Shown here piece by piece: positions 31,063 to 41,156 of a stretch of 64,000 nt of DNA. The notes beneath the pieces were generated by a model. That model saw only the letters and a program-made list of their open reading frames with translations. It made no database searches and was not told where the DNA came from. The position numbers and the translations under genes are program-made. The first letter of the stretch is position 1; the number at the start of each line of letters is the position of its first letter. The DNA is from Mycolicibacterium brumae (lineage in GTDB: Bacteria; Actinomycetota; Actinomycetes; Mycobacteriales; Mycobacteriaceae), in the NCBI RefSeq assembly GCF_025215495.1, contig NZ_CP104302.1:2294001-2358000 (forward strand). The letters are read 5' to 3'.

Positions 31063-32279
31063 CCGAACGGACGACCTGCGCGGTCGTCGGCGGTGGCCCG
31101 GCCGGGATGATGCTCGGGTTGATCCTGGCCCGCTGCGGGGTGGATGTGACGGTGTTCGAGAAGCACGCCGACTTCCTCCGCGATTTCCGCGGCGACACCG
31201 TGCACCCGTCGACGCTGACGCTGCTCGACGAGCTGGGCCTGTTCGAGCAGTTCGACGCGCTGCCGCACAGCCGGTTGGAGCGCGTCGAGTTGCCGATCGG
31301 TGACACCGTGGTCACTCCGGTGGATTTCAGCAGGTTGCCGGTCGCGCACCCGTACATCGCGATGGCCCCGCAGTGGGACTTCCTCAATCTGCTGGCGAAG
31401 GCGGGCGAGAACGAGCCGCATTTCACCCTGCGGATGAGCACCGAGGTCACCGGGCTGCTGAAGGACGGCAGCACGGTGATCGGCGTGCGCTACCGGGGGC
31501 CGGACGGTGACGGCGAATTGCGCGCCGACCTGACGGTGGCGTGCGACGGACGGTCCTCGCTGCTGCGCGCCGCGGCCGGGCTGACGCCCCGCAGCTATCC
31601 GGTGCCGTTCGACGTGTGGTGGTTCCGGCTGCCGCGCGCCGACGAGGCCGATTACTCGCTGCTGCCGCGCACCATGCCGGGTCGGGCGATCATCATGATC
31701 CCGCGGGTGGGCTACTTCCAGATCGCCTACCTGATCCCGAAGGGCGCCGACGCACAGCTGCGGGCCCGTGGACTGGACTCGCTGCGCGCGGAGTTGTCCG
31801 TGCTGGCCCCGGAATGCGACGCCGCCTCGATCGATGACTGGGACGATGTGAAGCTGCTGAATGTGCAGCTCAACGAGCTGCCGCGGTGGTACGGCGACGG
31901 GCTGCTGTGCATCGGCGACGCCGCGCACGCGATGTCCCCGGCCGGTGGGGTCGGGGTGAACCTGGCCATTCAGGACGCGGTCGCCGCGGCCGGCCTGCTG
32001 TGGCGACCGCTGCGGGACGGGACGGTCGGCGAGGCCGATCTGGCGGCCGTGCAGCGTCGCCGCGGGCTGCAGACCCGCGCGGTGCAATTCGTGCAGCGGA
32101 TGATCCATCGTGTCCTGCTGAAGCCGGTGCTCGCGGGCCGCGACATCACCGCGCCCAATCCCGCCATCAGGCTCGGCGCGGCGGTGCTGCGCCGGTTCCC
32201 GGCGATCGCGGGGATCCCGGCTCGGGTCGTGGGGCTCGGCCTGCGTCCCGAGCACGTGCCGGAGCCGGCCAGGCGGTAG
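31059..32279 (+). CDS. FAD-dependent monooxygenase/hydroxylase
   Basis: 406-residue class A flavoprotein of the PHBH fold. It has the dinucleotide-binding GGGPAGMMLGLILARCGVDV near the N-terminus, the ACDGRSSLLRAAAG (DG) motif, and the second FAD motif with Asp287 in CIGDAAHAMSPAGGVGVNLA. It also has a C-terminal helical extension rather than a thioredoxin domain. It probably hydroxylates an aromatic or polyketide-like substrate using NAD(P)H; the substrate is unknown. GTG 31059 overlaps the upstream stop as GTGA. Confidence 0.9.
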   Translation: MTERTTCAVVGGGPAGMMLGLILARCGVDVTVFEKHADFLRDFRGDTVHPSTLTLLDELGLFEQFDALPHSRLERVELPIGDTVVTPVDFSRLPVAHPYIAMAPQWDFLNLLAKAGENEPHFTLRMSTEVTGLLKDGSTVIGVRYRGPDGDGELRADLTVACDGRSSLLRAAAGLTPRSYPVPFDVWWFRLPRADEADYSLLPRTMPGRAIIMIPRVGYFQIAYLIPKGADAQLRARGLDSLRAELSVLAPECDAASIDDWDDVKLLNVQLNELPRWYGDGLLCIGDAAHAMSPAGGVGVNLAIQDAVAAAGLLWRPLRDGTVGEADLAAVQRRRGLQTRAVQFVQRMIHRVLLKPVLAGRDITAPNPAIRLGAAVLRRFPAIAGIPARVVGLGLRPEHVPEPARR

Positions 32280-32308
32280 CGCGGGAGCTCAGCGGCGGGA
32301 AAGTGCCG

Positions 32309-33604
32309 TCAGCCACCGAGCTCTTCGCAGCTCGTTCCTCGCCGCTCGACTCGCCGGGCCACCTCGTCGACGACGGCGTCCAGCGGCACGTCGACCTGCT
32401 CGCCGGTGGCCAGCAGCTTGAGCCCGATGTTCCCCTCGGCGATCTCGCGGTCGCCGGCGACCAGCGCGATCGCCGCGCCGGAGCGGTCGGCGGCGCGCAT
32501 CGCGCCCTTCATTCCCCGATCCCCGTAGGCCAGATCCACCCGCACGCCGGCGGCGCGCAGGTCCGCGGCCACCCGGGCCAGCGCCAGCTTGGCGTCCGGG
32601 CCCAGCGGCACGCCGAACACGTCGACCCGCGACCGCGGACCGGGTTCGACGCCTTCGGCGCGCAGCGCCAGCAGGGTGCGGTCCACGCCCAGCCCGAATC
32701 CGATGCCGGACAGGTCCTGGCCGCCGAGTTGGCGCATCAGGCCGTCGTAGCGCCCGCCGCCGCCGATGCCGGATTGCGCGCCCAGCCCGTCGTGCACGAA
32801 CTCGAAGGTGGTCTTGGTGTAGTAATCCAGCCCGCGCACCATCCGCGGGTTGATCGCGTACGGCACCCGCAGCGCGTCGAGATGCGCGAGCACCGCGTCG
32901 AAGTGGGTGCGCGCCGCCGCGGAGAGGTGGTCGAGCATCACCGGCGCGTCGGCGGTCATCTCGCGGACCTCGGGGCGTTTGTCATCGAGCACCCGCAGCG
33001 GGTTGATCTCAGCGCGGGCGCGGGTGGCCTCATCCAGCGGCAGCGCGAACAGGAAGTCCTGCAGCAGTTTCCGGTATTCGGGCCGGCAGCTGTCGTCACC
33101 GAGGGAGGTGATCTCCAGCCGGAACCCGGTCAGCCCCAGCGAGCGGAAGCCGGCGTCGGCGACGGCGATGACCTCGGCGTCCAACGCCGGGTCGTCGACG
33201 CCGATCGCCTCCACCCCGACCTGCTGCAACTGGCGGTAGCGGCCCGCCTGCGGCCGTTCGTAGCGGAAAAACGGGCCCGCGTAGCAGAGTTTGACCGGCA
33301 GCGCGCCCCGGTCCAGTCCGTGTTCGATGACCGCGCGCATCACCCCGGCGGTGCCCTCCGGGCGCAGCGTCACCGAACGGTCGCCGCGGTCGCTGAAGGT
33401 GTACATCTCCTTGCTGACCACGTCGGTGGACTCGCCGACGCCGCGCGCGAACAGCGCGGTGTCCTCGAAGATCGGCAGCTCGATGTCCCCGTAACCGGCG
33501 CGGCGCGCAGCGGTCAGCAGGCCGTCGCGCACCGCGACGAAGCCCGCCGAGTCCGGCGGCAGGTAGTCCGGCACGCCCTTGGGGGCGGAGAACGTTTGGC
33601 TCAC
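32309..33604 (-). CDS. hisS: Histidyl-tRNA synthetase
   Basis: 431-residue class IIa synthetase. It begins [19 protein letters not shown], with motif 1 around [18 protein letters not shown], motif 2 [19 protein letters not shown] and [19 protein letters not shown], the histidine signature [13 protein letters not shown], motif 3 [15 protein letters not shown], and the C-terminal anticodon domain ([20 protein letters not shown]). GTG 33604 overlaps the stop of the upstream MBL-fold gene, the same pairing as Rv2581c-hisS. Confidence 0.96.
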   Translation of the reverse strand: MSQTFSAPKGVPDYLPPDSAGFVAVRDGLLTAARRAGYGDIELPIFEDTALFARGVGESTDVVSKEMYTFSDRGDRSVTLRPEGTAGVMRAVIEHGLDRGALPVKLCYAGPFFRYERPQAGRYRQLQQVGVEAIGVDDPALDAEVIAVADAGFRSLGLTGFRLEITSLGDDSCRPEYRKLLQDFLFALPLDEATRARAEINPLRVLDDKRPEVREMTADAPVMLDHLSAAARTHFDAVLAHLDALRVPYAINPRMVRGLDYYTKTTFEFVHDGLGAQSGIGGGGRYDGLMRQLGGQDLSGIGFGLGVDRTLLALRAEGVEPGPRSRVDVFGVPLGPDAKLALARVAADLRAAGVRVDLAYGDRGMKGAMRAADRSGAAIALVAGDREIAEGNIGLKLLATGEQVDVPLDAVVDEVARRVERRGTSCEELGG

Positions 33605-34257
33605 GAGCAGTCCTTGAGGTGCGGATTGGCGCGCCGCTCGGCGCCGATGGTGGTGGACTGACCGTGGCCGGGCATGACGACGGTCTTGTCCTCGAGCACC
33701 AACATTTTGGCGCCAACGGCCTGCACGAGTTGGCGGCGGGCTATCTCGGCGAGCACCTCGTCGGCCGTTTCGCCCGGTTCGTCGCAGTCGTGCCCGAGCT
33801 CCCGGCACATCAGGGTGTCGCCGCTGAAGACCACCTGCACCGGGTCGAACGCGTCACCGGCGTGGACCCGATAGGCCACCGATCCGTCGGTGTGCCCGCC
33901 GATCAGGTCGACGGCGACGTCGATCCCGCCGACGGTCAGCACCTGACCGTCGGACACTTCGACGACGATCTCGGGTTCGCCGAATTCCTGGGCGGCCAGC
34001 AGCGGGCGGTCCTCGGCATGGATGTAGACCGGGATGTTCCAGCCCGCCGACAGGTCGTAGGCCGCCGCGCTGTGCCCGGGGTGGCCGTGGGTGAGCAGCA
34101 CCGCCGCCGGGGCCCAATCGTTGGCGGCGAAGTAGTACTCCAGGGTTCCGATCGAGTCCTCCCCCGGGTCGACGACCAGTGCCGGGCCGCCCGCGGCGGC
34201 CGCCAGCACGTAACAGTTGGTGTCGAACAGACCCGATGCGAAACCCGAGATCAGCAC
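33601..34257 (-). CDS. Metallo-beta-lactamase-fold hydrolase (glyoxalase II-like) lacking the metal-site Asp
   Basis: 218 residues from GTG 34257 ([20 protein letters not shown]), the start that best matches the M. tuberculosis homologue; ATG 34266 is an alternative. MBL motifs are [52 protein letters not shown] and [20 protein letters not shown]. The canonical THxHxDH is here THGHPGH: the Asp that ligates the second metal is Gly (codon GGG). The segment after GDTL ([10 protein letters not shown]) is also divergent. The remaining His and Asp ligands are present, so single-metal or altered activity is possible. Confidence 0.85.
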   Translation of the reverse strand: MLISGFASGLFDTNCYVLAAAAGGPALVVDPGEDSIGTLEYYFAANDWAPAAVLLTHGHPGHSAAAYDLSAGWNIPVYIHAEDRPLLAAQEFGEPEIVVEVSDGQVLTVGGIDVAVDLIGGHTDGSVAYRVHAGDAFDPVQVVFSGDTLMCRELGHDCDEPGETADEVLAEIARRQLVQAVGAKMLVLEDKTVVMPGHGQSTTIGAERRANPHLKDCS

Positions 34258-34323
34258 GGCGACCATCCTCGCATCACCGGGCCTTGCGCGGTTTCGCCGC
34301 CGGCGGCTGGCACACTGCATGCC

Positions 34324-35206
34324 ATGTCGACGAACGAACAGCGACGCGCCGCGGCCAAACGGAAACTCGAACGCCAGGTGCAACGACGCGAAGCCAAGGC
34401 GAAGCGGCAGAAGACCATCGGGCTGGTCGCCGCCGGCGTCGTCGTGGTGGTGGCGGTCGCCGCCATCGTGTGGTTCGTGGTGGGCCGGGGCGAGGACTCC
34501 ACCGCCACCGCGAACCCGGGCGACCCGAGTCTGCCCGCCGGGGCCGTTATCGCCCCGGAGTACACCGGCGAGCTGCCGCCGTTCACGCATGCATTACGCG
34601 GGCCTGGGCCGGGACTGCGAATACACGCCGTCCGGCACGGCCAGCAAGCCGAACACCCCGCCGCGGGCCGGCGAGGTGCCCACCGATCCTGCGACGGTGA
34701 GCCTCAGCATGGCCACCGACCGCGGGAACCTCGGTCTGCTGCTGAACAACGGCCAGGCGCCGTGCACAGTCAACAGCTTCATCAGCCTGGCCAACCAGGA
34801 GTTTTTCGACGACACCGTCTGCCACCGGCTGACCAACAGCCCGTCGCTGTCGGTGCTGCAGTGCGGCGACCCCGGCGGTGACGGCACCGGCGGGCCCGGC
34901 TACCGGTTCGCCGACGAGTACCCGAACGACCAGTACCCGCCGAACGACCCGGAGTTGCAGAAGCCGGTGCGCTACCCGCGCGGCACGGTCGCCATGGCCA
35001 ACTCCGGTCCGGGCACCAATGGCAGCCAGTTCTTCCTGGTGTACCAGGATTCGCAGCTGCCGCCGAACTACACCGTGTTCGGGACCATCGACGAGACCGG
35101 GCTGGCCACCCTGGACGGCATCGCCAAGGCGGGCCTGGCCGACGGCGCACAGGGCGACGGCAAGCCCGCCGAGGAAGTGCGCATCAAGGCCATTCGCACC
35201 GACTAG
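34324..35206 (+). pseudogene. Membrane-anchored cyclophilin-type peptidyl-prolyl isomerase, frameshifted
   Basis: ATG 34324 opens MSTNEQRRAAAKRKLERQVQ, a basic cytoplasmic region, a TM helix (IGLVAAGVVVVVAVAAIVWF) and an extracellular linker to PPFTH. Then the frame must shift by one base near 34585-34595 (within ACGCATGCATTACG) to continue MHYAGLGRDCEYTPSGTASK and the full cyclophilin domain (SLSMATDRGNLGLLLNNGQA, GCHRL-like VCHRLTNSPSLSVLQCGDP, NSGPGTNGSQFFLVYQDSQL). The total of 883 bases is one over a multiple of three, so it looks like a single-base insertion or a sequencing error. The intact product would be the Rv2582 (PpiB) orthologue. Confidence 0.8.
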
Positions 35207-35227
35207 GCGCCCGCTACCCCCGCATCG

Positions 35228-37585
35228 TCAAGCGGCGGAAGTCACCCGGTACACGTCGTAGACACCCTCGACGTTGCGCACCACGTTGAGCACGTGGCCC
35301 AGGTGCTTGGGGTCGCCCATTTCGAAGGTGAACCGGCTGATCGCCACCCGGTCGTCGGAGGTGGTCACCGACGCCGACAGGATGTTGACCTTCTCGTCGG
35401 CCAGCACACGCGTCACATCGGAAAGCAAACGGTGCCGGTCCAGGGCCTCCACCTGGATGGCGACCAGGAACACCGACGTCGGGCCGGGCGCCCACTGCAC
35501 GTCGATGATCCGCTCGGACTGCTGCTGCAGCGACGAGGCGTTGGTGCAGTCGGTGCGGTGCACGCTGACTCCCCCACCTCGGGTGACGAATCCCATGATC
35601 GCGTCGCCGGGCACCGGAGTGCAGCACTTGGCCAGCTTGGTCAGGGTTCCCGGGGCGCCGGGCACCGCGATGCCGGTGTCGTCGTTACGCCGTTGGCGCA
35701 CCGTGATATTCGACGGGGTGGCCCGCTCGGCGATTTCGTCCTCGGCGTCGTCGGCGCCACCGAGTTGGGCGATCAGCCGCTGCACCACGTGATGGGCGGA
35801 AATGTGTCCTTCGCCGACGGCGGTGTAGAGCGCCGACACGTCGGTGTAGCGCAGCTCGCGGGCCAGCAAGCCCATCGAGTCCGCACTCATCAAGCGCTGC
35901 AAGGGAAGTCCGCCGCGGCGCACCTCGCGCATGATGGCGTCCTTGCCGGACTCCAGCGCTTCCTCGCGGCGTTCCTTGGCGAACCACTGCCGGATCTTGG
36001 CCTTGGCGCGCGGGGACACCACGAAGCCCTGCCAGTCCCGCGACGGTCCGGCATTGGGCGCCTTGGAGGTGAAAACCTCGACGACCTCGCCGTTTTCGAG
36101 TTTGCGCTCCAGCGCCACCAACCGGCCGTTGACCCGTGCGCCGATACAGCGGTGGCCCACCTCGGTGTGCACGGCGTAGGCGAAATCCACCGGAGTGGAA
36201 CCGGCCGGCAACGTCATCACGTCGCCCTTCGGGGTGAACACGAAGATCTCGGCGACGGCCAGGTCGTAGCGCAGCGACTCCAGGAATTCGCCCGGGTCGG
36301 CGGCCTCCCGCTGCCAGTCCAGCAGCTGCCGCATCCACGCCATATCGTCGATCTCGGCGGCGCCGTGCGGATGCGGAACGCCGTTGCGCCCCTTGGCTTC
36401 CTTGTAGCGCCAGTGCGCGGCGATGCCGTACTCGGCGGTGCGGTGCATGTCGCGGGTGCGGATCTGCACCTCCAGCGGCTTGCCCTCCGGGCCGATCACG
36501 GTGGTGTGCAGCGACTGGTACACCCCGAAGCGCGGTTGGGCGATGTAGTCCTTGAACCGCCCGGCCATCGGCTGCCACAGCGCGTGCACGACGCCGACCG
36601 CGGCGTAACAGTCCCGGATCTCGTCGCACAGGATCCGCACCCCGACCAGGTCGTGGATGTCATCGAAGTCGCGGCCCTTGACGATCATCTTCTGATAGAT
36701 CGACCAGTAGTGCTTGGGCCGGCCCTCCACCACCGCGCTGATCTTGGAGGCCTCCAGGGTGGCGATGATCTCGGCGCGCACCTTGGCCAGATAGGTGTCC
36801 CGGGACGGCGCCCGGTCGGCCACCAGCCGGACGATCTCGTCGTAACGCTTGGGGTGCAGGATCGCGAAGGACAGGTCTTCGAGTTCCCACTTGACCGTCG
36901 CCATACCGAGGCGGTGCGCCAGTGGGGCGATGACCTCCAGGGTCTCGCGGGCCTTGCGGGCCTGCTTCTCCGGCGGCAGGAACCGCATGGTGCGCATATT
37001 GTGCAGCCGGTCGGCGACCTTGATCACCAGCACCCGCGGGTCGCGCGCCATCGCGATGATCATCTTGCGGATGGTCTCGCCCTCGGCGGCGCTGCCCAGC
37101 ACCACCTTGTCCAGCTTGGTGACCCCGTCGACCAGGTGGCCGACCTCCTCACCGAAGTCGGCGACCAGCTGCTCCAGCGAGTAGCCGGTGTCCTCGACGG
37201 TGTCGTGCAGCAGCGCGGCGACCAGCGTGGTGGTGTCCATGCCCAGCTCGGCCAGGATGTTGGCCACCGCCAGCGGGTGGGTGATGTAGGGATCGCCCGA
37301 TTTGCGCATCTGGGTGGCGTGGCGCTCCTCGGCGATGGCGTAGGCGCGCTGCAGCAGCGCCACGTCGGCCTTGGGGTAGATCGAGCGGTGCACCGCGACC
37401 AGCGGTTCCAGCACCGGGTTGAAGTGGCTGCGCTGGGCGGTCATCCGCCGCGCCAGCCGGGCCCGCACCCGCCGCGACGCGCTGGTGGCGGTCTTGACCG
37501 CCTCCATCGGCTGGGTCGGCGGACTGGCTTCCACCTGCGGTGTCGCCGCGCGCGGCGTGGCGTCGAGCGCCTGTTCCTCGGCCAT
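35228..37585 (-). CDS. rel: Bifunctional (p)ppGpp synthetase/hydrolase
   Basis: 785 residues. It has an N-terminal HD hydrolase domain ([20 protein letters not shown] and His127-Asp128 in [10 protein letters not shown]), the synthetase domain ([53 protein letters not shown]), TGS ([20 protein letters not shown]) and a C-terminal ACT domain ([20 protein letters not shown]). Both catalytic halves look intact, as in the mycobacterial stringent-response enzyme. ATG 37585 has GGGAGG 9 bases upstream. It follows apt, as in many actinobacteria. Confidence 0.96.
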   Translation of the reverse strand: MAEEQALDATPRAATPQVEASPPTQPMEAVKTATSASRRVRARLARRMTAQRSHFNPVLEPLVAVHRSIYPKADVALLQRAYAIAEERHATQMRKSGDPYITHPLAVANILAELGMDTTTLVAALLHDTVEDTGYSLEQLVADFGEEVGHLVDGVTKLDKVVLGSAAEGETIRKMIIAMARDPRVLVIKVADRLHNMRTMRFLPPEKQARKARETLEVIAPLAHRLGMATVKWELEDLSFAILHPKRYDEIVRLVADRAPSRDTYLAKVRAEIIATLEASKISAVVEGRPKHYWSIYQKMIVKGRDFDDIHDLVGVRILCDEIRDCYAAVGVVHALWQPMAGRFKDYIAQPRFGVYQSLHTTVIGPEGKPLEVQIRTRDMHRTAEYGIAAHWRYKEAKGRNGVPHPHGAAEIDDMAWMRQLLDWQREAADPGEFLESLRYDLAVAEIFVFTPKGDVMTLPAGSTPVDFAYAVHTEVGHRCIGARVNGRLVALERKLENGEVVEVFTSKAPNAGPSRDWQGFVVSPRAKAKIRQWFAKERREEALESGKDAIMREVRRGGLPLQRLMSADSMGLLARELRYTDVSALYTAVGEGHISAHHVVQRLIAQLGGADDAEDEIAERATPSNITVRQRRNDDTGIAVPGAPGTLTKLAKCCTPVPGDAIMGFVTRGGGVSVHRTDCTNASSLQQQSERIIDVQWAPGPTSVFLVAIQVEALDRHRLLSDVTRVLADEKVNILSASVTTSDDRVAISRFTFEMGDPKHLGHVLNVVRNVEGVYDVYRVTSAA

Positions 37586-37626
37586 CCCGCTCACCTCCCG
37601 TCGGATCGAGCCCTCGGTATCCGAGA

Positions 37627-38169
37627 CTAATCCCTGGGGTCGACACTGAGCGCGGTGACCGGCATCGGCGCGACCGCGCGTCGCCCGCCCAACGCCGGCA
37701 ACTCCAGCACCACCGCGGCGCCCGCGACGTTCGCGCCCGCCGAATCCAGCAACGATCCGGCCGCGCCGAGAGTGCCTCCGGTGGCCAGCACGTCATCGAT
37801 GATCCAGACCGTGCGACCGGCCAAATCGATGCCGTCGGCGGGGATCTCCAGCACCGCCGAGCCGTATTCCAGCTGGTACTCGCACCGGCGGACCGGCGGC
37901 GGGAGCTTGCCGCCCTTGCGCACCGCCAGCATGCCGACCCCGAGCCGGGTGGCGACCGCCGCGCCAACCAGGAAGCCGCGGGCGTCGATCCCGGCGATCA
38001 GGTCCGCGCCGTCGGTGACCTCGGCCAGCGCGTCGGTGACCGCGGCCAGCCCGTCGCCGTCGGCGAGCACCGGGGTCAGATCCTTGAACCGCACGCCCGG
38101 CGCCGGGAAGTCGGCGACGGTGCGGGTCAGCTCATCGATCAAGCGCTGCGCGGCATTAAGTCGCGTCAC
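37627..38169 (-). CDS. apt: Adenine phosphoribosyltransferase
   Basis: Salvages adenine to AMP with PRPP. 180 residues beginning [20 protein letters not shown], with [49 protein letters not shown] and the PRPP-binding [20 protein letters not shown] 38169 overlaps the stop of the upstream lipoprotein gene (GTGA). Downstream lies rel, so purine salvage and (p)ppGpp metabolism are linked, the standard actinobacterial order. Confidence 0.95.
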   Translation of the reverse strand: MTRLNAAQRLIDELTRTVADFPAPGVRFKDLTPVLADGDGLAAVTDALAEVTDGADLIAGIDARGFLVGAAVATRLGVGMLAVRKGGKLPPPVRRCEYQLEYGSAVLEIPADGIDLAGRTVWIIDDVLATGGTLGAAGSLLDSAGANVAGAAVVLELPALGGRRAVAPMPVTALSVDPRD

Positions 38170-39806
38170 GCGCGCTGCCAGCGGTCCATGTTCCAGCCGG
38201 CGCCCCAGCGGGTCGGGCTCGAACTCACCCCCGACATGTCCTTGCCGGTCAGCAGCATGCGCTGGTGCCGGTACAGCGGCAGCGTCGGCATGTCCTTCCA
38301 CAGCGCGACGTCGCCGTCGCGCAGCAGCCGGGCGATCTCCTTGGCGTCGGTGGTGACCACCAGATCCCGGACCACCCCGTCGACCACCGGGTTGAGGTAG
38401 CGCGGCAGGTTGTTGCCGTTGCCGCTGACGAACTGGTAGGCGTCCATGGCCGAGGAGCCAGTCGATCCGGAGCCGACCGCGCCGCCGTCGCCGGACAGCA
38501 ACGCGTCGATGGCGCCACTGGCCAGGCTGCCCGGGGTGATGGACGGGTCCGAGGCGTCCTCGACGGTGATGCCGGCGGCCGCGCAGGACCGGGCGATGGC
38601 GCCGACGACGGTGGCCAGCCGCGCGTTGGGGGCCTGGTAGCCGATCCGCACCCGCAGCTCCTGGCCGCCGAGCGCGGTCTTGGCGGCCGCGACGTCCCCG
38701 CGGGCGAACGGCGCGGACTCGGGCACATTCTCGATCGGGGTGAAGGCGTCCTCGGCGGCGGCGTTGAGCCGGGCGTTGGACACCGGGACCCCGGCGTCGC
38801 GGGCGATCTCCTCGCGCGGGACGCACAGCGACAGCGCGCGCCGCGACGGGATGACCGCCAACGGGCCCACCGGCGCGAAGATCAGCTGCTGGATGCCCGC
38901 CGACGGGGATTCCATCCGGGTGAAGTCCTCCGGCACCGACAGCACGCCGGAGGCTCCCGCGGACACATCGACGACGTCGACGTCGCCGAGGTTGAGCCGG
39001 TCCTGGATGTCGGCGCTGCGCGGCCACACCGTCACCTGCTTGGTCACCGGTTTGGGCCCCCACCAGCGCTCATTGGCCATCAGGATGACCGCGCCGTCCG
39101 GGGTGACCTCGGCCAGCCGGTAGGGCCCCGACGACGGGAAGGCGGTGACGTCGACGCCCGGGGTCAGCGCCCAGGTGGTGTTCCAGGCGTCGGCGATCTG
39201 GCCCACCTTGGGCCGGTCACCGGCCTGGATGGCCTCGGTGACGCCGAATCCGAGCTGGTCGGACAGCACGTGCGCGGGCATCATCGACGTCGCGGTGAAC
39301 AGCTGCATGTAGTCGGTGACCGCGCGGTTGTCGGCGAAGGTGACCCGCGCGTTCTTGGCGCCCGGCTGGCATTCGACGCGCGCGATGTCGGCGTAGCCGG
39401 CCCGGCTGGCGGCGTCGAATCCGGTGAACACCCCGGACTGGGCCGCCCAGGCGAGCACCAGATCGTCGCAGGTGACCGGGACGCCGTCGGAGTAGACCGC
39501 CGAATCGGAGATGACGTAGTCGAGCACCATCGGGGCGCGGCCGACGACGGACACCGTGCCGAAGTCGTGGTCGGCGACCACCTGGCCGTCGGGCCCGTGG
39601 TAGCTGAACCCGGTGAGCACCCGGGCGAAGGCCTGCGGCCCGGCCGACGCTGCGCCGTCGACGGTGTTGACGTTGTAGGTGTCCACCATCCCGCCGACCG
39701 CGTAATCCACCATGCCGGCGTTGCCGCCGCACGCGCTGACGCCGGAGGCGATAACCGCCGTCGCCAACGCCGCGCAGCAGGCCAGTCGGGTGCGTCGCGC
39801 TGCCAT
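38166..39806 (-). CDS. ABC-type peptide/oligopeptide substrate-binding lipoprotein
   Basis: 546 residues with an N-terminal lipoprotein signal ([20 protein letters not shown] then SGVSAC; lipidated Cys26). The mature domain has the family 5 solute-binding fold, with [34 protein letters not shown], the hinge-like [20 protein letters not shown] and [20 protein letters not shown]. No permease or ATPase genes are adjacent. Its constant position between secF and apt (Rv2585c) suggests coregulation with the Sec genes. The ligand is unknown. Confidence 0.88.
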   Translation of the reverse strand: MAARRTRLACCAALATAVIASGVSACGGNAGMVDYAVGGMVDTYNVNTVDGAASAGPQAFARVLTGFSYHGPDGQVVADHDFGTVSVVGRAPMVLDYVISDSAVYSDGVPVTCDDLVLAWAAQSGVFTGFDAASRAGYADIARVECQPGAKNARVTFADNRAVTDYMQLFTATSMMPAHVLSDQLGFGVTEAIQAGDRPKVGQIADAWNTTWALTPGVDVTAFPSSGPYRLAEVTPDGAVILMANERWWGPKPVTKQVTVWPRSADIQDRLNLGDVDVVDVSAGASGVLSVPEDFTRMESPSAGIQQLIFAPVGPLAVIPSRRALSLCVPREEIARDAGVPVSNARLNAAAEDAFTPIENVPESAPFARGDVAAAKTALGGQELRVRIGYQAPNARLATVVGAIARSCAAAGITVEDASDPSITPGSLASGAIDALLSGDGGAVGSGSTGSSAMDAYQFVSGNGNNLPRYLNPVVDGVVRDLVVTTDAKEIARLLRDGDVALWKDMPTLPLYRHQRMLLTGKDMSGVSSSPTRWGAGWNMDRWQRA

Positions 39807-39822
39807 CGTCTGCCTCGCCGCT

Positions 39823-41151
39823 CTAACTCCGGCGGGCGGAACGCTTGCCGGTGGGCCTGCTGGGACGGCTGGGCGCGCCTGCGGTGGCCTTCGCCGGGGC
39901 GGCGGCCGCGGTGGGCTCCGCGGAGGTGTCGTCGGACTCGTCGGCCGCTTCGGCGTCGGCGCTCTCGGCGGCCTTGTCCGCGCGCGCCCGGCGCTTGAGC
40001 ACCCGGCGGGTGTGATTGCGGACCTTCTCGGTGCGTTCCAGCATCGACACCAGCAGCGGCGTCGCGACGAAGATCGACGAGTAGGTCCCGACGATCACGC
40101 CGACCAGCTGGATCAGCGCCAGGTCCTGCAGGGTGCCGACCCCGAGCAGCCACACCGCGATGACCATCAGCGCCAGGATCGGCAGCGCCGAGATGACGCT
40201 GGTGTTGATCGAGCGCATGAAGGTCTGGTTGACCGCCAGGTTCGCCTGCTCGGCGTAGGTGCGACGGGTGGTGTGCTCGAAGCCCTCGGTGTTCTCCTCC
40301 ACCTTGTCGAACACGATGACCGTGTCATACAGCGAGAAGCCGAGGATGGTGAGCAGCCCGATGACGGTCGCCGGGGTGACCTCGAAGCCGACCAGGGAGT
40401 ACACCCCGGCGGTGATGATGAGGTCGAAGAACATGGTGATCAGCGCCGAGAGGGCCATGTACCGCTCGTAGCGCACGGTGATGTAGATGCTCACCAGCGC
40501 CACGAACACCACCAGCGCGATCAGCATCTTCTGGGTGATCTGCCCGCCCCAGGTGGGTGACACGTCCGAGCTGCTGACCGCCTGCTGACTGGGCTGCCCG
40601 TCGGGGCCCAGTGGCTGGAACTCGTCGAACAGCGCGATCGTCAGATCGGTGGTCTGGTCGTTGTCCAGCGTCTCGGTGCGGATCTGAACGGTCTTCGAAT
40701 CGCCGCTGCCGACCTCCACGACCGATTCCGGCGCGAAGCCGAGCGTCCGGCTGAACACCTCTTCGGCGGCCTCGGTGGTGACCGAGGAGGACTCCGGCGC
40801 CGGGATGGACACCTTGGTGCCGCCCTCGAAGTCGATGCCGAAGGTGAATCCGCGGACCAGGATGCTCGCGATGGTGATGAGCAGCATCACCGCGCTGATC
40901 ATGTACCACATCTTGCGCTTGCCGATGACGTCGAAGCCGCCGGTGCCGGTGTAGAGCCGGTTCAGGAAGCTGCGCTGCTGCGGGGCCGCCGCGGCGGGCT
41001 TGTCCTTGCCGCGCTTGGCCGGCTTGGTGGTGGTCTTCACCGCGACGGCGGCGGTCTCCTCCGCCTCCCCGTCGTCGGTCTCGGTGATCACGTCGGTCTC
41101 GGTGATCTCGACGTCGGTCTCGTCGTGCTCTTCGCTGCTGTGCTTCGCCAC
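39823..41151 (-). CDS. secF: Protein translocase subunit SecF
   Basis: 442 residues. It has an acidic N-terminal extension (HDETDVEITETDVITETDDG), six TM helices with the first periplasmic loop between TM1 and TM2, and family motifs FGIDFEGGTKVSIPAP, VRYERYMALSALITMFFDLI, GFSLYDTVIVFDKVEEN and NQTFMRSINTSVISALPILA. The long Ala/Arg-rich C-terminal tail is typical of mycobacteria. It couples the proton motive force to late steps of Sec export together with SecD. GTG 41151 lies 5 bases after the secD stop, whose last codons provide the GGAGG site. Confidence 0.96.
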   Translation of the reverse strand: MAKHSSEEHDETDVEITETDVITETDDGEAEETAAVAVKTTTKPAKRGKDKPAAAAPQQRSFLNRLYTGTGGFDVIGKRKMWYMISAVMLLITIASILVRGFTFGIDFEGGTKVSIPAPESSSVTTEAAEEVFSRTLGFAPESVVEVGSGDSKTVQIRTETLDNDQTTDLTIALFDEFQPLGPDGQPSQQAVSSSDVSPTWGGQITQKMLIALVVFVALVSIYITVRYERYMALSALITMFFDLIITAGVYSLVGFEVTPATVIGLLTILGFSLYDTVIVFDKVEENTEGFEHTTRRTYAEQANLAVNQTFMRSINTSVISALPILALMVIAVWLLGVGTLQDLALIQLVGVIVGTYSSIFVATPLLVSMLERTEKVRNHTRRVLKRRARADKAAESADAEAADESDDTSAEPTAAAAPAKATAGAPSRPSRPTGKRSARRS

Positions 41152-41156
41152 TGGCG

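Noticed and set aside
34580..34600. Programmed ribosomal frameshift in the cyclophilin gene
   Set aside because: No slippery heptamer or downstream pseudoknot pattern is evident, and the family is not known for recoding.
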